Source of the DNA: Paenibacillus ferrarius
GTDB lineage: Bacteria > Bacillota > Bacilli > Paenibacillales > NBRC-103111
Length of the DNA: 64,000 bases
Assembly (NCBI RefSeq): GCF_002027705.1
Contig: NZ_MBTG01000009.1
Span: 1-64,000, forward strand
Direction of reading: 5' to 3'
Part shown: positions 24,966 to 33,968 of the stretch, one piece after another
How positions within the stretch are numbered: position 1 is the first letter of the stretch
Layout of the letters: every line of letters begins with the position of its first letter
Program-made: the position numbers and the translations under genes
The notes under the pieces: model-generated
What the model was told of the DNA's origin: nothing
The model's database searches: none
The model's input: the letters and a program-made list of their open reading frames with translations, nothing else

Positions 24966-26927
24966 CTATTTGGTTGCAATCGTTACTGTCCTGCTTGACC
25001 CGTCCCAAGCGACCTCCCCGCCAAAGGTTTCTCCTACAAATCGGGCGGGAGCTAGCGTAAAGCCGTTCACCAGCTGTGCAGGCTCCTCCAGTTCACTTGA
25101 CTTGCCATTCACATAAACCGTTTTCTGACCTATTGTCAGGCGAACGGTCGTGCTGCCTTTGTGCGCCGTAACTGTCTTCGTTGCGGCATCGTATTCAACT
25201 TTCGCCCCCATTGCTTCAAAAATAGCACGTAAAGGCGTTAACGTAGAACCATTCCTGATCACAGGGGGTTGCTCGAATTGCTGCTCTTTTCCGTTAATCT
25301 CGACAGATACTTGCGATGAGATACCGAACGTACGCAAGGCAACTTGCGTGCCTGCTTGGTTGTAAACCTTGAGCTGCAGCACAGAACCTTCAGGAACCTC
25401 TCCGGCTCGCAGCATCAGGCCGTAAGGCAGCTCCGACTGCGTTGCAATCACACGTCCATTCAGAACATAAGCAATTTTGCCAATGTACACCTCAGGTATT
25501 TTCACAAAAGGAATGAACTTCGTCTGTTTCGTGAAAGATTGATGATTGGCATCCACAGGCACATAACCTACGCCATCAGCAGGCTTCGCTGCATCGGCAA
25601 CCTTGGATAACAAGTAAGGATTCGCAATCATTTGCCGGTAATATGCCTGAATCTCTGAAGAGTCTGACAAGGAGTAATCATTTTTGGCATTTTCCATTTG
25701 CTGATCCACATTAAAATAAGTGATCGCTTTTAATCTTGGATATTTGTAAGGCATAATTTCATATAACCGTTGAAGATTCAGTTTAGCCCACTCCGTGAAA
25801 TCTTCCTGTGCCGCATGCGAATAATGCGGGACTCCCGTTTCGCTAAGCATTAACGGCTTACGATCCGAATACGTGTTGTAAAGCCTTGTCAATCTTTCTA
25901 CGCTGCTAGTTGGAAGCATGGAGGGCAAAGACGGATCTCCATTTTCGTAGGGTTCGATGTATAAGCTAACGCCAACCCAATCAACATAAGCATCTCCCGG
26001 ATAATAGGGATCAATATCATTCGCAGGCACATCCCCCGGGCTCCACACCATCGCGACATTCGGAGCCTCTTCAGCGAATACATCATGCAGCATGCGGAAT
26101 TTGGCGATGTATTGGGCAGGATTGCCGTGCCACTTGACCCAAGCGCCATTCATTTCTCCAGCAAAGCGCAGGAAGATCGGAATCCCCGCAGCCTTGGCAT
26201 CCTGCGCCCATTTCCGTAAATAAGTGCCGTCTGATACGGGATCCAGCCCATCGTCGGGTTCCCAAGCGATTTGCAATGCTCCCCCTGCTTCTTTGGCGCG
26301 TTTGGCATACGTCGCCGGAAAGCTTTGTCCCCAATGCGCATAAGCCAAATTAATCGCATGCTTTTTACCGTAAACAGACTCCGTCTTACTGAATAAGTTG
26401 CCTACTTTAGGATCTTGCTCCGAATACATGCCTAAATACGTGCCATACGCGGGTTCAAATTTAGCCAATTGCCCATACTTCGGAAGCGCTGATTGCTTTA
26501 GCTCCGATTGATTGCGGTCTTGCTTATATAATTCAACCGTTGTGCGGATTTGATCTGCACGCTGCAGCTTTACGGCGCCCCAGTCTCGTCCCGCTTTTAC
26601 CCAGTAAGTATTTTCCAATTCATAATAATAAATCGCTTGATCATAATCCCCCAGGGCGTCATAGTAGGCATCCAATTTCCCACAGAAAAGCGCAGCGTTT
26701 TCCCATTCCCCTGTACTCGCATAATAATCAGCCAGAAATACCCAATGCGGGACAGCCCCGCCTTTATCCCCGCTGGAACTCAGTGATTCCGCCTTCTGCC
26801 AATGATCCCAAACCACATCTGCGCGAGCAGGTGCCGGTGAGCTTGCAAGACTAGCAGCTATAAAACCTGCAGCCAATGTTAAAATCCCAACTCTTTTTCT
26901 CATCGTTTTCAAGCCAACCGCCCCCAT
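24966..26927 (-). CDS. Secreted GH26-like glycosidase with copper amine oxidase-like stalk domain
   Basis: The 653-residue protein has a signal peptide (ASSPAPARA|DVVW), a TPR-like helical region (about 38-125, WENAALFCGKLDAYY and ALGDYDQAIYYYELE), a GH26-type TIM barrel (about 160-440) and a C-terminal pair of stalk repeats like the copper amine oxidase N-domain (about 545-653). In the barrel, IFLRFAGEMNGAW holds the likely acid/base Glu and LMLSETGVP the likely nucleophile Glu. GH26 members act mainly on beta-mannans or beta-glucans; the substrate here is unknown. The stalk may attach it to the cell surface. Start choice is unsure: ATG 26927, TTG 26912 or ATG 26903, since the SD is poorly spaced. 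Confidence 0.82.
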   Translation of the reverse strand: MGAVGLKTMRKRVGILTLAAGFIAASLASSPAPARADVVWDHWQKAESLSSSGDKGGAVPHWVFLADYYASTGEWENAALFCGKLDAYYDALGDYDQAIYYYELENTYWVKAGRDWGAVKLQRADQIRTTVELYKQDRNQSELKQSALPKYGQLAKFEPAYGTYLGMYSEQDPKVGNLFSKTESVYGKKHAINLAYAHWGQSFPATYAKRAKEAGGALQIAWEPDDGLDPVSDGTYLRKWAQDAKAAGIPIFLRFAGEMNGAWVKWHGNPAQYIAKFRMLHDVFAEEAPNVAMVWSPGDVPANDIDPYYPGDAYVDWVGVSLYIEPYENGDPSLPSMLPTSSVERLTRLYNTYSDRKPLMLSETGVPHYSHAAQEDFTEWAKLNLQRLYEIMPYKYPRLKAITYFNVDQQMENAKNDYSLSDSSEIQAYYRQMIANPYLLSKVADAAKPADGVGYVPVDANHQSFTKQTKFIPFVKIPEVYIGKIAYVLNGRVIATQSELPYGLMLRAGEVPEGSVLQLKVYNQAGTQVALRTFGISSQVSVEINGKEQQFEQPPVIRNGSTLTPLRAIFEAMGAKVEYDAATKTVTAHKGSTTVRLTIGQKTVYVNGKSSELEEPAQLVNGFTLAPARFVGETFGGEVAWDGSSRTVTIATK

Positions 26928-26996
26928 TTCCCTCTGTTTTGCGTGGTCTGTCTGTAACTAGATACGTCTTAAAGGCTGGAAAGTAGCACTTGGGCC

Positions 26997-27035
26997 AAAA
27001 ACAAATAAAACCAGTGAGCTCAGAGCTCACTGGTT
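26997..27035 (-). terminator. Strong terminator of the trypsin-like gene
   Basis: A perfect 13-bp inverted repeat (AACCAGTGAGCTC and its complement, one base between) is followed on the minus strand by TTTATTTGTTTTT. It lies 18 bases past the gene's stop. Confidence 0.9.
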
Positions 27036-27052
27036 CAGCAACAACCCTTCGG

Positions 27053-28150
27053 TTATCTGGCTTTGACAAAAACGGCGCGCATCCGTTTTCTTTGCTGCTC
27101 TGTCAACGGCTGTACGTAGGCATGATTGCCGATTGGAGCAATCCCGCGAATGAACCCGCTCCTAACTGTGTTATTCGCAGCCGGTATAGCCACACGAATT
27201 CCATAAGTCGACATAACAATGGCAAGCGGATTGCTAATCGAACGCTTCCCATCAGCAGTGCCGGCAAAATTAAGCGCAGCGGCATACCGATCACTAGCCC
27301 GAAGCCAAACGGAACCGGAATCACCTGGAAGTGATACAGGCCCATTATTGCCGAGAATAATGGACTGATTCCGGAACAGCAGTGTGCCCAGTGTTCCCCC
27401 ATAGGAGACGCGAATATCCGCATTATTGGCTTCTACCGTTCCTCTAACAAAACCGGTTGTCCGTCCTGATTTCATGACTTGCAAGCCAACCGGATAGCTG
27501 AGCAAATGCCCCGGAACCGTAATTAATTGGCCAGATGAGCTTATCTGGTAGCGAGGATTCAATACACCGTTTGAAGTCGGGAGAGCAATCGCCGAATCCT
27601 GGAAATTCACGCCTCCTGGAACGAGTCTCACGAACTGAAAAGCCCGTCCAATGGTGTCCCTGCTGCCAGTACCTCCATCAGCCGCACCGGGTTGCACTGT
27701 CGCCGAAAAAGCCGATGAATTATTGTTGATTAACACGTGGTTATTGCTCAGAACGTAAAGCTGATTATTTTTGATTACAATTAGACCTGCCGTTCCTGTC
27801 GCATCTGGATTTAATTTCCCAACACTTACTCCCCCTGGAACTGGACGAACTCTGCCGGTGAACGAAGTCGCTTTACTTCCTCTCGCATTGGAAGATGATC
27901 CATGAGCGTTGAATTTGCCTGCATGTACAAAACGCACAGGCACCGACGTGCCCGCTTTGGTTAATACCCCTTTTAAACTAGTGAGACTGGAAGGTATGAT
28001 CTTCTGGTGGGTATACACAATTACGCCCGCTCCCAACGCAGGCTTCTGAGGATCCGCATAGCCCACGCCAACCGCTGTAACTCCTGCTCTTTTCAGTAAA
28101 ACAGGGGAAATCCTGTTCTTATGCTTAAGAGCCTCTTGAAAGGTAGCCAT
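27053..28150 (-). CDS. Trypsin-fold serine protease-like protein
   Basis: The 365-residue protein has a chymotrypsin-type triad in order and spacing: H138 (VLSNNHVLIN), D185 (NFQDSAIALP) and S278 (SLPGDSGSVWL). It has no signal peptide or membrane segment, so it appears cytoplasmic or is released another way. The N-terminal 100 residues (LLKRAGVTAVGVGYADPQKP) resemble the lead-in found in bacterial uncharacterised S1-like proteins. It stands alone between two terminators, with GGAG before the ATG. The target is unknown, and protease activity is inferred from the triad only. Confidence 0.75.
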   Translation of the reverse strand: MATFQEALKHKNRISPVLLKRAGVTAVGVGYADPQKPALGAGVIVYTHQKIIPSSLTSLKGVLTKAGTSVPVRFVHAGKFNAHGSSSNARGSKATSFTGRVRPVPGGVSVGKLNPDATGTAGLIVIKNNQLYVLSNNHVLINNNSSAFSATVQPGAADGGTGSRDTIGRAFQFVRLVPGGVNFQDSAIALPTSNGVLNPRYQISSSGQLITVPGHLLSYPVGLQVMKSGRTTGFVRGTVEANNADIRVSYGGTLGTLLFRNQSIILGNNGPVSLPGDSGSVWLRASDRYAAALNFAGTADGKRSISNPLAIVMSTYGIRVAIPAANNTVRSGFIRGIAPIGNHAYVQPLTEQQRKRMRAVFVKAR

Positions 28151-28277
28151 CTACATTCTCCTTTTCCGGAAAGATGTAGCAGTTTATGCCAACTTGTACG
28201 AATTGGCTTGATGTGTTCACCTAAAGCTAAGAGCAGGCAGCCAAAAGGGGCTGACGCAAAGATTTCACCAAATTTGG

Positions 28278-28470
28278 AAAGAAAGCCTGCAAAAGTGCAG
28301 GTTTTTCCGATCAAATCGGGTGAAAACATAATAAAGCCTGCGATTATGCAGGCTTTATTAGCCTTTCCATCCTGGAATGGAAAAAAGGCTACTAAAAGAT
28401 GCACAATCGCAGGCTTTTCACCATTTTGCTTGTTTCCAAGACGAAAAGGATGTATAACCGCAGGAATTTA
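28278..28470. repeat. Cluster of four imperfect GCAGG-core repeats
   Basis: The 349-base gap between the trypsin-like gene and sbcC holds no convincing gene. It contains four related motifs with GCAGG cores near 28297, 28348, 28409 and 28460 (steps of about 51, 61 and 51 bases). The first two form hairpins: CCTGCA-AAAG-TGCAGG, and ATAAAGCCTGC-GATTA-(T)GCAGGCTTTAT at about 28330-28358. The second could also act as a bidirectional terminator for sbcC. The copies are flanked by A/T-rich stretches with AAAAGG or GGAAAA. Confidence 0.7.
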
Positions 28471-28499
28471 CGACAGCAGACGGCAAAACCGCCGCTCCA

Positions 28500-31400
28500 T
28501 TACAATTCTTCAAGAACAATACGGCTGCCGCGACCGGATGGTTCAGCAGGATGCACGATTAACTTGCGTGTCAATCGCGCTCTCAGTTCCGGCACGTGGG
28601 AAATAACGCCTACGGCCAAGCTGTCCATATGAAGCTTCTCCAACGCTCCGATCACCATATCCAGGAGATCCTGATCAAGCGTACCGAAGCCTTCATCCAA
28701 GAAGAAGAATTCCAGCGGGTATTCCCCTTTCAGCTGAATCTGCGCGGAGAGGGCGAGCGCCAAAGCCAGCGAGGTCAGGAAGGTTTCTCCGCCCGACAAC
28801 GTGCTGACCGGACGCTTCACGCCTCCATTGGCGTCATCCCGGATGACAAAGCCGCCACCCGAGTCGACTTCAATCGCATAACGTCGACGTGTTAATTCGC
28901 CCAGCCGTTCGGAAGCTGCCCGGCTGACCTGCATGAGCTGTTCTTCGGCCAAATATTCGACGAACGCATTGGCTTTGAGAACGGCTTGCAATTTGCCAAG
29001 CCGCTCCAGCTGCGCTGCCTGCTCTGCACGGCGCGATTCAAGCTCGCACCAGCGTGCATGCCGCGCGGCAAGCTCGCTTGCGCCTTGCGCTGCTTGAGCC
29101 CGCGCCTCCAGCGCGGCCGCAGCGCTTGCTTTCGCAGCGCTCAGCTGCGCTTGCGCGAGCGCCCACTCGTCCGCGCTCAGCACGCGGCCTTGCAGCTTCG
29201 CTGCCAGCTGCGCCAGCTGGGCGCGCAGCGCCTGCTCGCGCTCGCGGTGCTCCGCCGCGAGCTGCGCCCACAAGCTGCGCTGCTCAGGCGCCAGCACCGC
29301 AGCTTCGGCGGCTTCGCGCGACGCGAAGCCGTTCTCAGCCAGCGCGCTGTGCAGCGCGCGCTCGGTCTGGGCCTGCTGCCGCGCAGCAGCGGCAGCGGCT
29401 TCGGCGGCGGCGCTGAAGCGCTGCGCCGCCAGAAGCTGCTCGCGCTGCGCTTCAGCGTGCGCGAGCTTGGTCGTCTGCGCGAGCTGCCGCAACTGCGCAA
29501 GCGCGGAGGTCGCCTCCGCGATGAGCTGCGGCACAGCCGCGCCGGGCGCGCGCAAAGCGAGCTGCCGCGACTTGTCCGCGGCGAGCTGCGCCAGACCCTG
29601 CAGCCGCTCGTGCAGCTGCAGGGCAGTGCGATCCTGCTCCAGAACGGCACGCTGGAGCTCCTCCAGCTTCCCATTCAGCTCGTCCAGGAATGGGATGCTT
29701 TTCTCTATGCGGCTGCGCAGCTCCTCCGCCAGTCGTTCATTCGCAAGAAGCTGTTCAAGCCGCTGTTCAACAGTATCCCACGCAAGCTCAGCATATCGCT
29801 GCTGCCATAGCTTCAACTGCTCGCTTCGTGAGAACTCAAGCTGCGTCAGCTTGCTCGTCGCCTCCGTCAATAAGCTGGCCGCCGCCTCCTGCTGCGCTGC
29901 TGCTTGCACGACTTGTTGTTCTGTTAACGTTTGTTCTTTCAGCAAACTCTGAAAAGCTCGTTCCAAATCTTCAAATGCACGATAATCCGCAGCAAATATG
30001 TCCATTTCATGCCACTTAGTGAACAAATCATCCATGCTGCTTGCTTCATCAAGCTCTCTCATACTCATCGCTGCAAGAGAATCATCGCTGACAGCCGCTT
30101 GCTGCCAAGCAAGCGAATGCTGTTCTTCCGCCTCATTACCTGCTTCCACATTTCGCGAATAGACAGAAGCTGCTTCCACAGCTTGCTGCGCAGCCGTCTC
30201 CAGCCGACGAAACAATTGATTGTGCGAGAATAGCTTTTCCTTGGCAAGCTGAAGAAGCTCTTCTCCTTGGCGAATTCTTTCCTCCACAGATTCTGCATCC
30301 TTCTCAGGAGCTGATGTACCGCGTGCCGTTTGATGTTCTTTATAAGGATGCTCTGTTGCACCACAGACCGGACATTGTTCGCCATCGTGAAGATCATTGG
30401 CCAAAATAGCCGCCAAAGTGTGCCTCTCTTCCAGTTTCCAAAGCTTCTTCTCGCGATCAATGCCGAGCTGCAAATTGGGAATGAATGCGGTTAGTGTTAG
30501 TTGATTCCTTCGTATTGCTGTTCCTACATCCGCAGATTGCTTCAACCATTCAAACAGCTTCGTTTGGATCGCTTGCCTTTGGGATGCTAAAAGACGCTGA
30601 TTATGCTCAACAGCTGTATAAGCATCCGCTTTTTCCGTTTTCGTCTTCCTAGCTTCCAGCTCCTGACCTTGCAATTGCTCAATCGCCTTCTTATCTTGAA
30701 CAGCCGAATGCAGCAATTGCCTGGACGCTGCGTTCGTCTCGACTTGCTTTAGCTGATCTTTGAGATCCGATTGCTTTTGGATCGCCTTTTGCTTAGTATC
30801 CGCACTTTTGGAAACTTCTGCCTGCAGCAGCGTGAGCTTCGACTTCACTTCCGCTTCTTGCTGCTGAGCAGCTTGCATTTGCAGCTGGACCTGATTCAAT
30901 TCCTGCCCAATCACAAGCGCTTGTTCAAGCTGATCCAACCGCAGTAAGAGAGGCCCTTCCTGCTGTGCCAAGTCTAGCTGGGCTTGTTCTGATTTATGAG
31001 CAGCCGCTTCATACCCTGTTTGTGCGGCATGCTGGCTCTTCGAAGCTTGTTCAAGCTGTGTCTGCGTGATTTGAACCCCGCTAGCTGCTAAACCAAATTG
31101 TTCGAGATACGGTTTGACGCGATCAGCTTGTTCAGCTTTGAGCAGCAGCAGCTCTTTCTCACGAACCTGATTTTCTTGCTCCTGCTGTTTTTGCGACTCC
31201 CGTTCAAGCTGTTCCTTCTCCTGCTGCCACTGATAAACTCGCTTCTGCTCCTCAGCTTTTATTTCCTGCTGTTCCAACTGCGTTCGACTTCGAACCTCTT
31301 CCGCCTCCGCTTGCGAAAGCTTTTCCTTCGCTTCTTGCAGCGCTTGCTCGGACGCGTCCCCAAGCCCCTGCTGCTCAGCTGCAAGCTGCTTTACGGCGCT

Positions 31401-31988
31401 GTCCGTTTCCTTCACCTTGGCACTCACTTTAGCGCTCAAGTGATCCCCATATTGTTCCAGATGGAAAAGCCGCTGCAGCATTTGTCTGCGATCTTTGCCC
31501 GTTAACGTAAGAAACTCGGCAAATTTGCCTTGAGGAAGCACAACCGCTCTCGTGAAATCCTGCATGGAAAGTCCCAAAATATGCTGTACCTGCTGATTCA
31601 CCTCACCGGCTTTATCCGCGAGTACAATAGTTTCGCCTTCTTTGATATGTAAAAGCCGCGTAATGGTCCCGTTAATCGACATTTCCGTACCACGTTTAAA
31701 TTGTCTCTCCACATGGTAACGTTCAGTCCCTGCCGCATTCGTAAGTTCAAACGTAAAAGAAACAAACAATGTTTGTTCCGCATGATTCATAATCGCTTGT
31801 GTACCGCCACTGGCTCTCTCGACCTTGCCGTACAAAGCTAAGGTAATAGCATCCAGAATGGATGATTTCCCACTGCCTGTGGGCCCGAAAATACCAAAAA
31901 CACCCGCATCCACTAATTGACCAAAATTGATCGTCTGCAATTCTCGATAACTCTGTAGCCCGGACATCTGCAACTGAATTGGACGCAA
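28500..31988 (-). CDS. sbcC: Exonuclease subunit SbcC
   Basis: The 1162-residue protein is an SMC-like ATPase. It has the N-terminal P-loop FGPTGSGKSSILDAI, a long Gln/Glu/Ala-rich coiled coil broken by a zinc hook (CPVCG, about residue 480), a second very Ala/Arg-rich coil, and C-terminal signature (STLSGGETF), Walker B (FFFLDEGFGTLD) and D-loop. With SbcD it opens hairpins and processes DNA ends. I start at the TTG at 31988 (M-RPIQLQMSGLQSYREL), with AAGGAGGAG upstream; the longer frame from 32054 adds 22 unlikely residues. The coding sequence at 29000-29650 is unusually GC-rich. Normally adjacent to sbcD; here separated by 785 bases. Confidence 0.93.
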   Translation of the reverse strand: MRPIQLQMSGLQSYRELQTINFGQLVDAGVFGIFGPTGSGKSSILDAITLALYGKVERASGGTQAIMNHAEQTLFVSFTFELTNAAGTERYHVERQFKRGTEMSINGTITRLLHIKEGETIVLADKAGEVNQQVQHILGLSMQDFTRAVVLPQGKFAEFLTLTGKDRRQMLQRLFHLEQYGDHLSAKVSAKVKETDSAVKQLAAEQQGLGDASEQALQEAKEKLSQAEAEEVRSRTQLEQQEIKAEEQKRVYQWQQEKEQLERESQKQQEQENQVREKELLLLKAEQADRVKPYLEQFGLAASGVQITQTQLEQASKSQHAAQTGYEAAAHKSEQAQLDLAQQEGPLLLRLDQLEQALVIGQELNQVQLQMQAAQQQEAEVKSKLTLLQAEVSKSADTKQKAIQKQSDLKDQLKQVETNAASRQLLHSAVQDKKAIEQLQGQELEARKTKTEKADAYTAVEHNQRLLASQRQAIQTKLFEWLKQSADVGTAIRRNQLTLTAFIPNLQLGIDREKKLWKLEERHTLAAILANDLHDGEQCPVCGATEHPYKEHQTARGTSAPEKDAESVEERIRQGEELLQLAKEKLFSHNQLFRRLETAAQQAVEAASVYSRNVEAGNEAEEQHSLAWQQAAVSDDSLAAMSMRELDEASSMDDLFTKWHEMDIFAADYRAFEDLERAFQSLLKEQTLTEQQVVQAAAQQEAAASLLTEATSKLTQLEFSRSEQLKLWQQRYAELAWDTVEQRLEQLLANERLAEELRSRIEKSIPFLDELNGKLEELQRAVLEQDRTALQLHERLQGLAQLAADKSRQLALRAPGAAVPQLIAEATSALAQLRQLAQTTKLAHAEAQREQLLAAQRFSAAAEAAAAAARQQAQTERALHSALAENGFASREAAEAAVLAPEQRSLWAQLAAEHREREQALRAQLAQLAAKLQGRVLSADEWALAQAQLSAAKASAAAALEARAQAAQGASELAARHARWCELESRRAEQAAQLERLGKLQAVLKANAFVEYLAEEQLMQVSRAASERLGELTRRRYAIEVDSGGGFVIRDDANGGVKRPVSTLSGGETFLTSLALALALSAQIQLKGEYPLEFFFLDEGFGTLDQDLLDMVIGALEKLHMDSLAVGVISHVPELRARLTRKLIVHPAEPSGRGSRIVLEEL

Positions 31989-32132
31989 CGCGACACTCCT
32001 CCTTCCTGCTTTCAAGTTATCCACAAGTGTCATTTGGGAATAAAATAAACACAATCAGTACTACATCAAGTTAGTACTTATTTAAGCTAATTAGAATTAC
32101 TATACTAGATTTATAGAAAGCGAGGTTTTCAA

Positions 32133-32420
32133 ATGAAAACTCTAAACTACTTATCCATGTTGATTCTTGGAATATTCATAGGCATCTTCTACTTTGTAGT
32201 AACAATTGTCATATTAATGATAAGTAACTCCAACATAATGGGGCATGAGCAATTGCTTCTTGATATCTACAAATACTATCTCCCCGCATTAATCTTATTT
32301 GTTGCAATCATCTTCAAACAAACTCACGCTTTTATTTGCATACTTGTAAGCTTGATTACAGAAATCTATTGCTTCTATCTTTGGGATGAAATGTGGCGTC
32401 AAGCAACGTGGATTTTTTAA
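32133..32420 (+). CDS. Small three-helix membrane protein, unknown
   Basis: The 95-residue protein is not recognised. It has three hydrophobic segments (about residues 5-32, 45-62 and 67-85), few charges and a short C-terminal tail rich in Trp. GCGAGG lies 8 bases before the ATG and a TATACT box about 30 bases further up, so it looks expressed. It lies on the opposite strand to the repair genes around it, between sbcD and sbcC, in an AT-rich islet. Codon usage is AT-rich compared with its neighbours, which suggests acquisition. Confidence 0.6.
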   Translation: MKTLNYLSMLILGIFIGIFYFVVTIVILMISNSNIMGHEQLLLDIYKYYLPALILFVAIIFKQTHAFICILVSLITEIYCFYLWDEMWRQATWIF

Positions 32421-32426
32421 TTAACA

Positions 32427-32773
32427 GTCTTTGAAACCCAAAGACCCTCTGATACGCACGTTCTGTCATATCTACAAACACTTAAATGAATAAACCTCTA
32501 TGAACATTTCAAACACAGCCAGTTGACAAGAATAGTGGGAGGGGTGTCCTATGATTATAAACGCATTCAAAACAACGCATCCTCACAAATAATCTTGCTC
32601 AAACGGCCGCATAGATTTTGTAGATACAACAGAATAGAACAATACCGAACAGAACATGCTCCGGCAGATATATCTTTATCCAGGTCAGGTCAGATCAGAC
32701 CCACCACTGCCTACGAAAAGTCATTTCCTCATAATCTTCCAACCTATCTTCTCTCTCGCACATCAACGCCAAC
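32427..32773. other. AT-rich gene-poor stretch between sbcD and the membrane protein gene
   Basis: I see no convincing gene here. It begins with a 7-bp stem GTCTTTG-AAACC-CAAAGAC (32427-32445) without a T-tract. It contains short repeats (AGAAT/AGAAC words near 32628-32655 and four tandem AGRTC-like words at 32682-32700). An ORF from 32523 has a Shine-Dalgarno-like GGGAGGGG but no protein-like composition. Confidence 0.5.
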
Positions 32774-33952
32774 TTAGTCACCAACAGCATCCGCCAAATC
32801 TTTCTCCTGCAGCAGCTCTAAGAACAACCGCACCAGCTCAGGCTCCGGCTGCGCACCACCGGTTTGACGGGCGTAGAAGCGCGTGAAATGCTCCTCCATG
32901 GACAGATCCGCCTTCGGCACAGCAGCTCTGGCCGCCTCCATCTCTGGATAAATCGGACGAATATGGATGAATCCCTCGTACGCTTTGCGAAGTGATTGAA
33001 TCTGTTCAATCGACATGGCTTCTGTCATTGTGATCTCCAAGTCAATCCACGCTGTCGCATCTTTCCGCTCCTCTAACCATTGGTGGACTTGGCCTATGCC
33101 TTCTTTGGCTTTCCAGCTCACGAGCGGACGCCCGGAAGTCAGAAATATTTCCTTCGGCTCGGCAGCCTGTCCAGGGGATAGGTCCAATAATGTGACCGAT
33201 TTGGCCTGTCCAGCCTCCGAGAAGCTGTAAGCAATCGGCGATCCGCAGTATCTGATGGGAGAAGCAGCCTTCACGTTCTGCGGTCGGTGCAAATGCCCAA
33301 GCGCCACGTACTGCGCGCCCGCCGTCAAAGCACTAGTATCCACCGTATAAGCCCCGCCGACTTGAATCGGGCGCTCTGATTCGGTTTCGTGTCCGCCAAG
33401 GACGTATAAGTGACTCATAATTAAATTCACGGTGTCCGTTTGGAATGCAGCTGCCTGCTTGCGAATGAGCGAGCCAACCCGCTCCGAGTATTTGCTCCTT
33501 AGCACTTCTTCTTCCGCTACATCGGAAAGCAGCTCTTTCAGGCGCGATTCTGAAGGATACGGCAGCGCAATCAAACGGGCTAATTCACCTGTTCGGGCAA
33601 TGCCAATCGACTGAATATCCGCTACCGGCAGGCCGATTAATGTGATGCCTTGCTTGGCCGCAAGAGGGCCTGAAGCAGCAAGCCGATCCGGATGATCATG
33701 ATTGCCGGAAATGATCGCTACATGCCGTTTCCCGCCTTCTGCCAAGCGAGCGATGCCTTCGTAGAAGAGCTGCTCTGCTGCGGCAGGCGGATTCACGCTG
33801 TCATAAATATCACCGGCAATCAACACCAGATCAACGGCTTCATCCTGTACAATTCGCACAAGCTCATCGACGAATGCAGTCTGCTCTTCCAATCGGCTGC
33901 GCCCTTCAAGGGATCGGCCAAAATGCCAATCACCTGTGTGTAAAATCCGCAT
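32774..33952 (-). CDS. sbcD: Exonuclease subunit SbcD
   Basis: The 392-residue protein has the Mre11-type metallophosphoesterase motifs in order: TGDWHFG (residues 6-12), AGDIYDSVNPP, SGNHDHPDRL, and GHLHRPQ after about residue 215. These residues bind two Mn ions and form the nuclease site of the SbcCD complex. It begins 16 bases after the addA stop and is part of the addB-addA-sbcD operon. It is of normal length. Confidence 0.94.
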   Translation of the reverse strand: MRILHTGDWHFGRSLEGRSRLEEQTAFVDELVRIVQDEAVDLVLIAGDIYDSVNPPAAAEQLFYEGIARLAEGGKRHVAIISGNHDHPDRLAASGPLAAKQGITLIGLPVADIQSIGIARTGELARLIALPYPSESRLKELLSDVAEEEVLRSKYSERVGSLIRKQAAAFQTDTVNLIMSHLYVLGGHETESERPIQVGGAYTVDTSALTAGAQYVALGHLHRPQNVKAASPIRYCGSPIAYSFSEAGQAKSVTLLDLSPGQAAEPKEIFLTSGRPLVSWKAKEGIGQVHQWLEERKDATAWIDLEITMTEAMSIEQIQSLRKAYEGFIHIRPIYPEMEAARAAVPKADLSMEEHFTRFYARQTGGAQPEPELVRLFLELLQEKDLADAVGD

Positions 33953-33968
33953 ATTTCAATCCCCCACC

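Noticed and set aside
28121..28606. 161-codon plus-strand ORF between the trypsin-like gene and sbcC
   Set aside because: Its middle is a translation of the GCAGG repeat cluster and its end overlaps sbcC; no ribosome site and no family-like sequence.
29038..29810. Long Arg/Ala-rich ORFs on both strands over sbcC
   Set aside because: They are shadows caused by the very GC-rich coiled-coil coding region; sbcC motifs run through in one frame.
32523..32777. 84-codon plus-strand ORF with a GGGAGGGG in front
   Set aside because: The peptide is rich in Ser, Arg and Thr with no regular pattern, and it runs into the end of sbcD on the other strand. The first ATG after the GGGAGGGG opens a 13-codon frame only.
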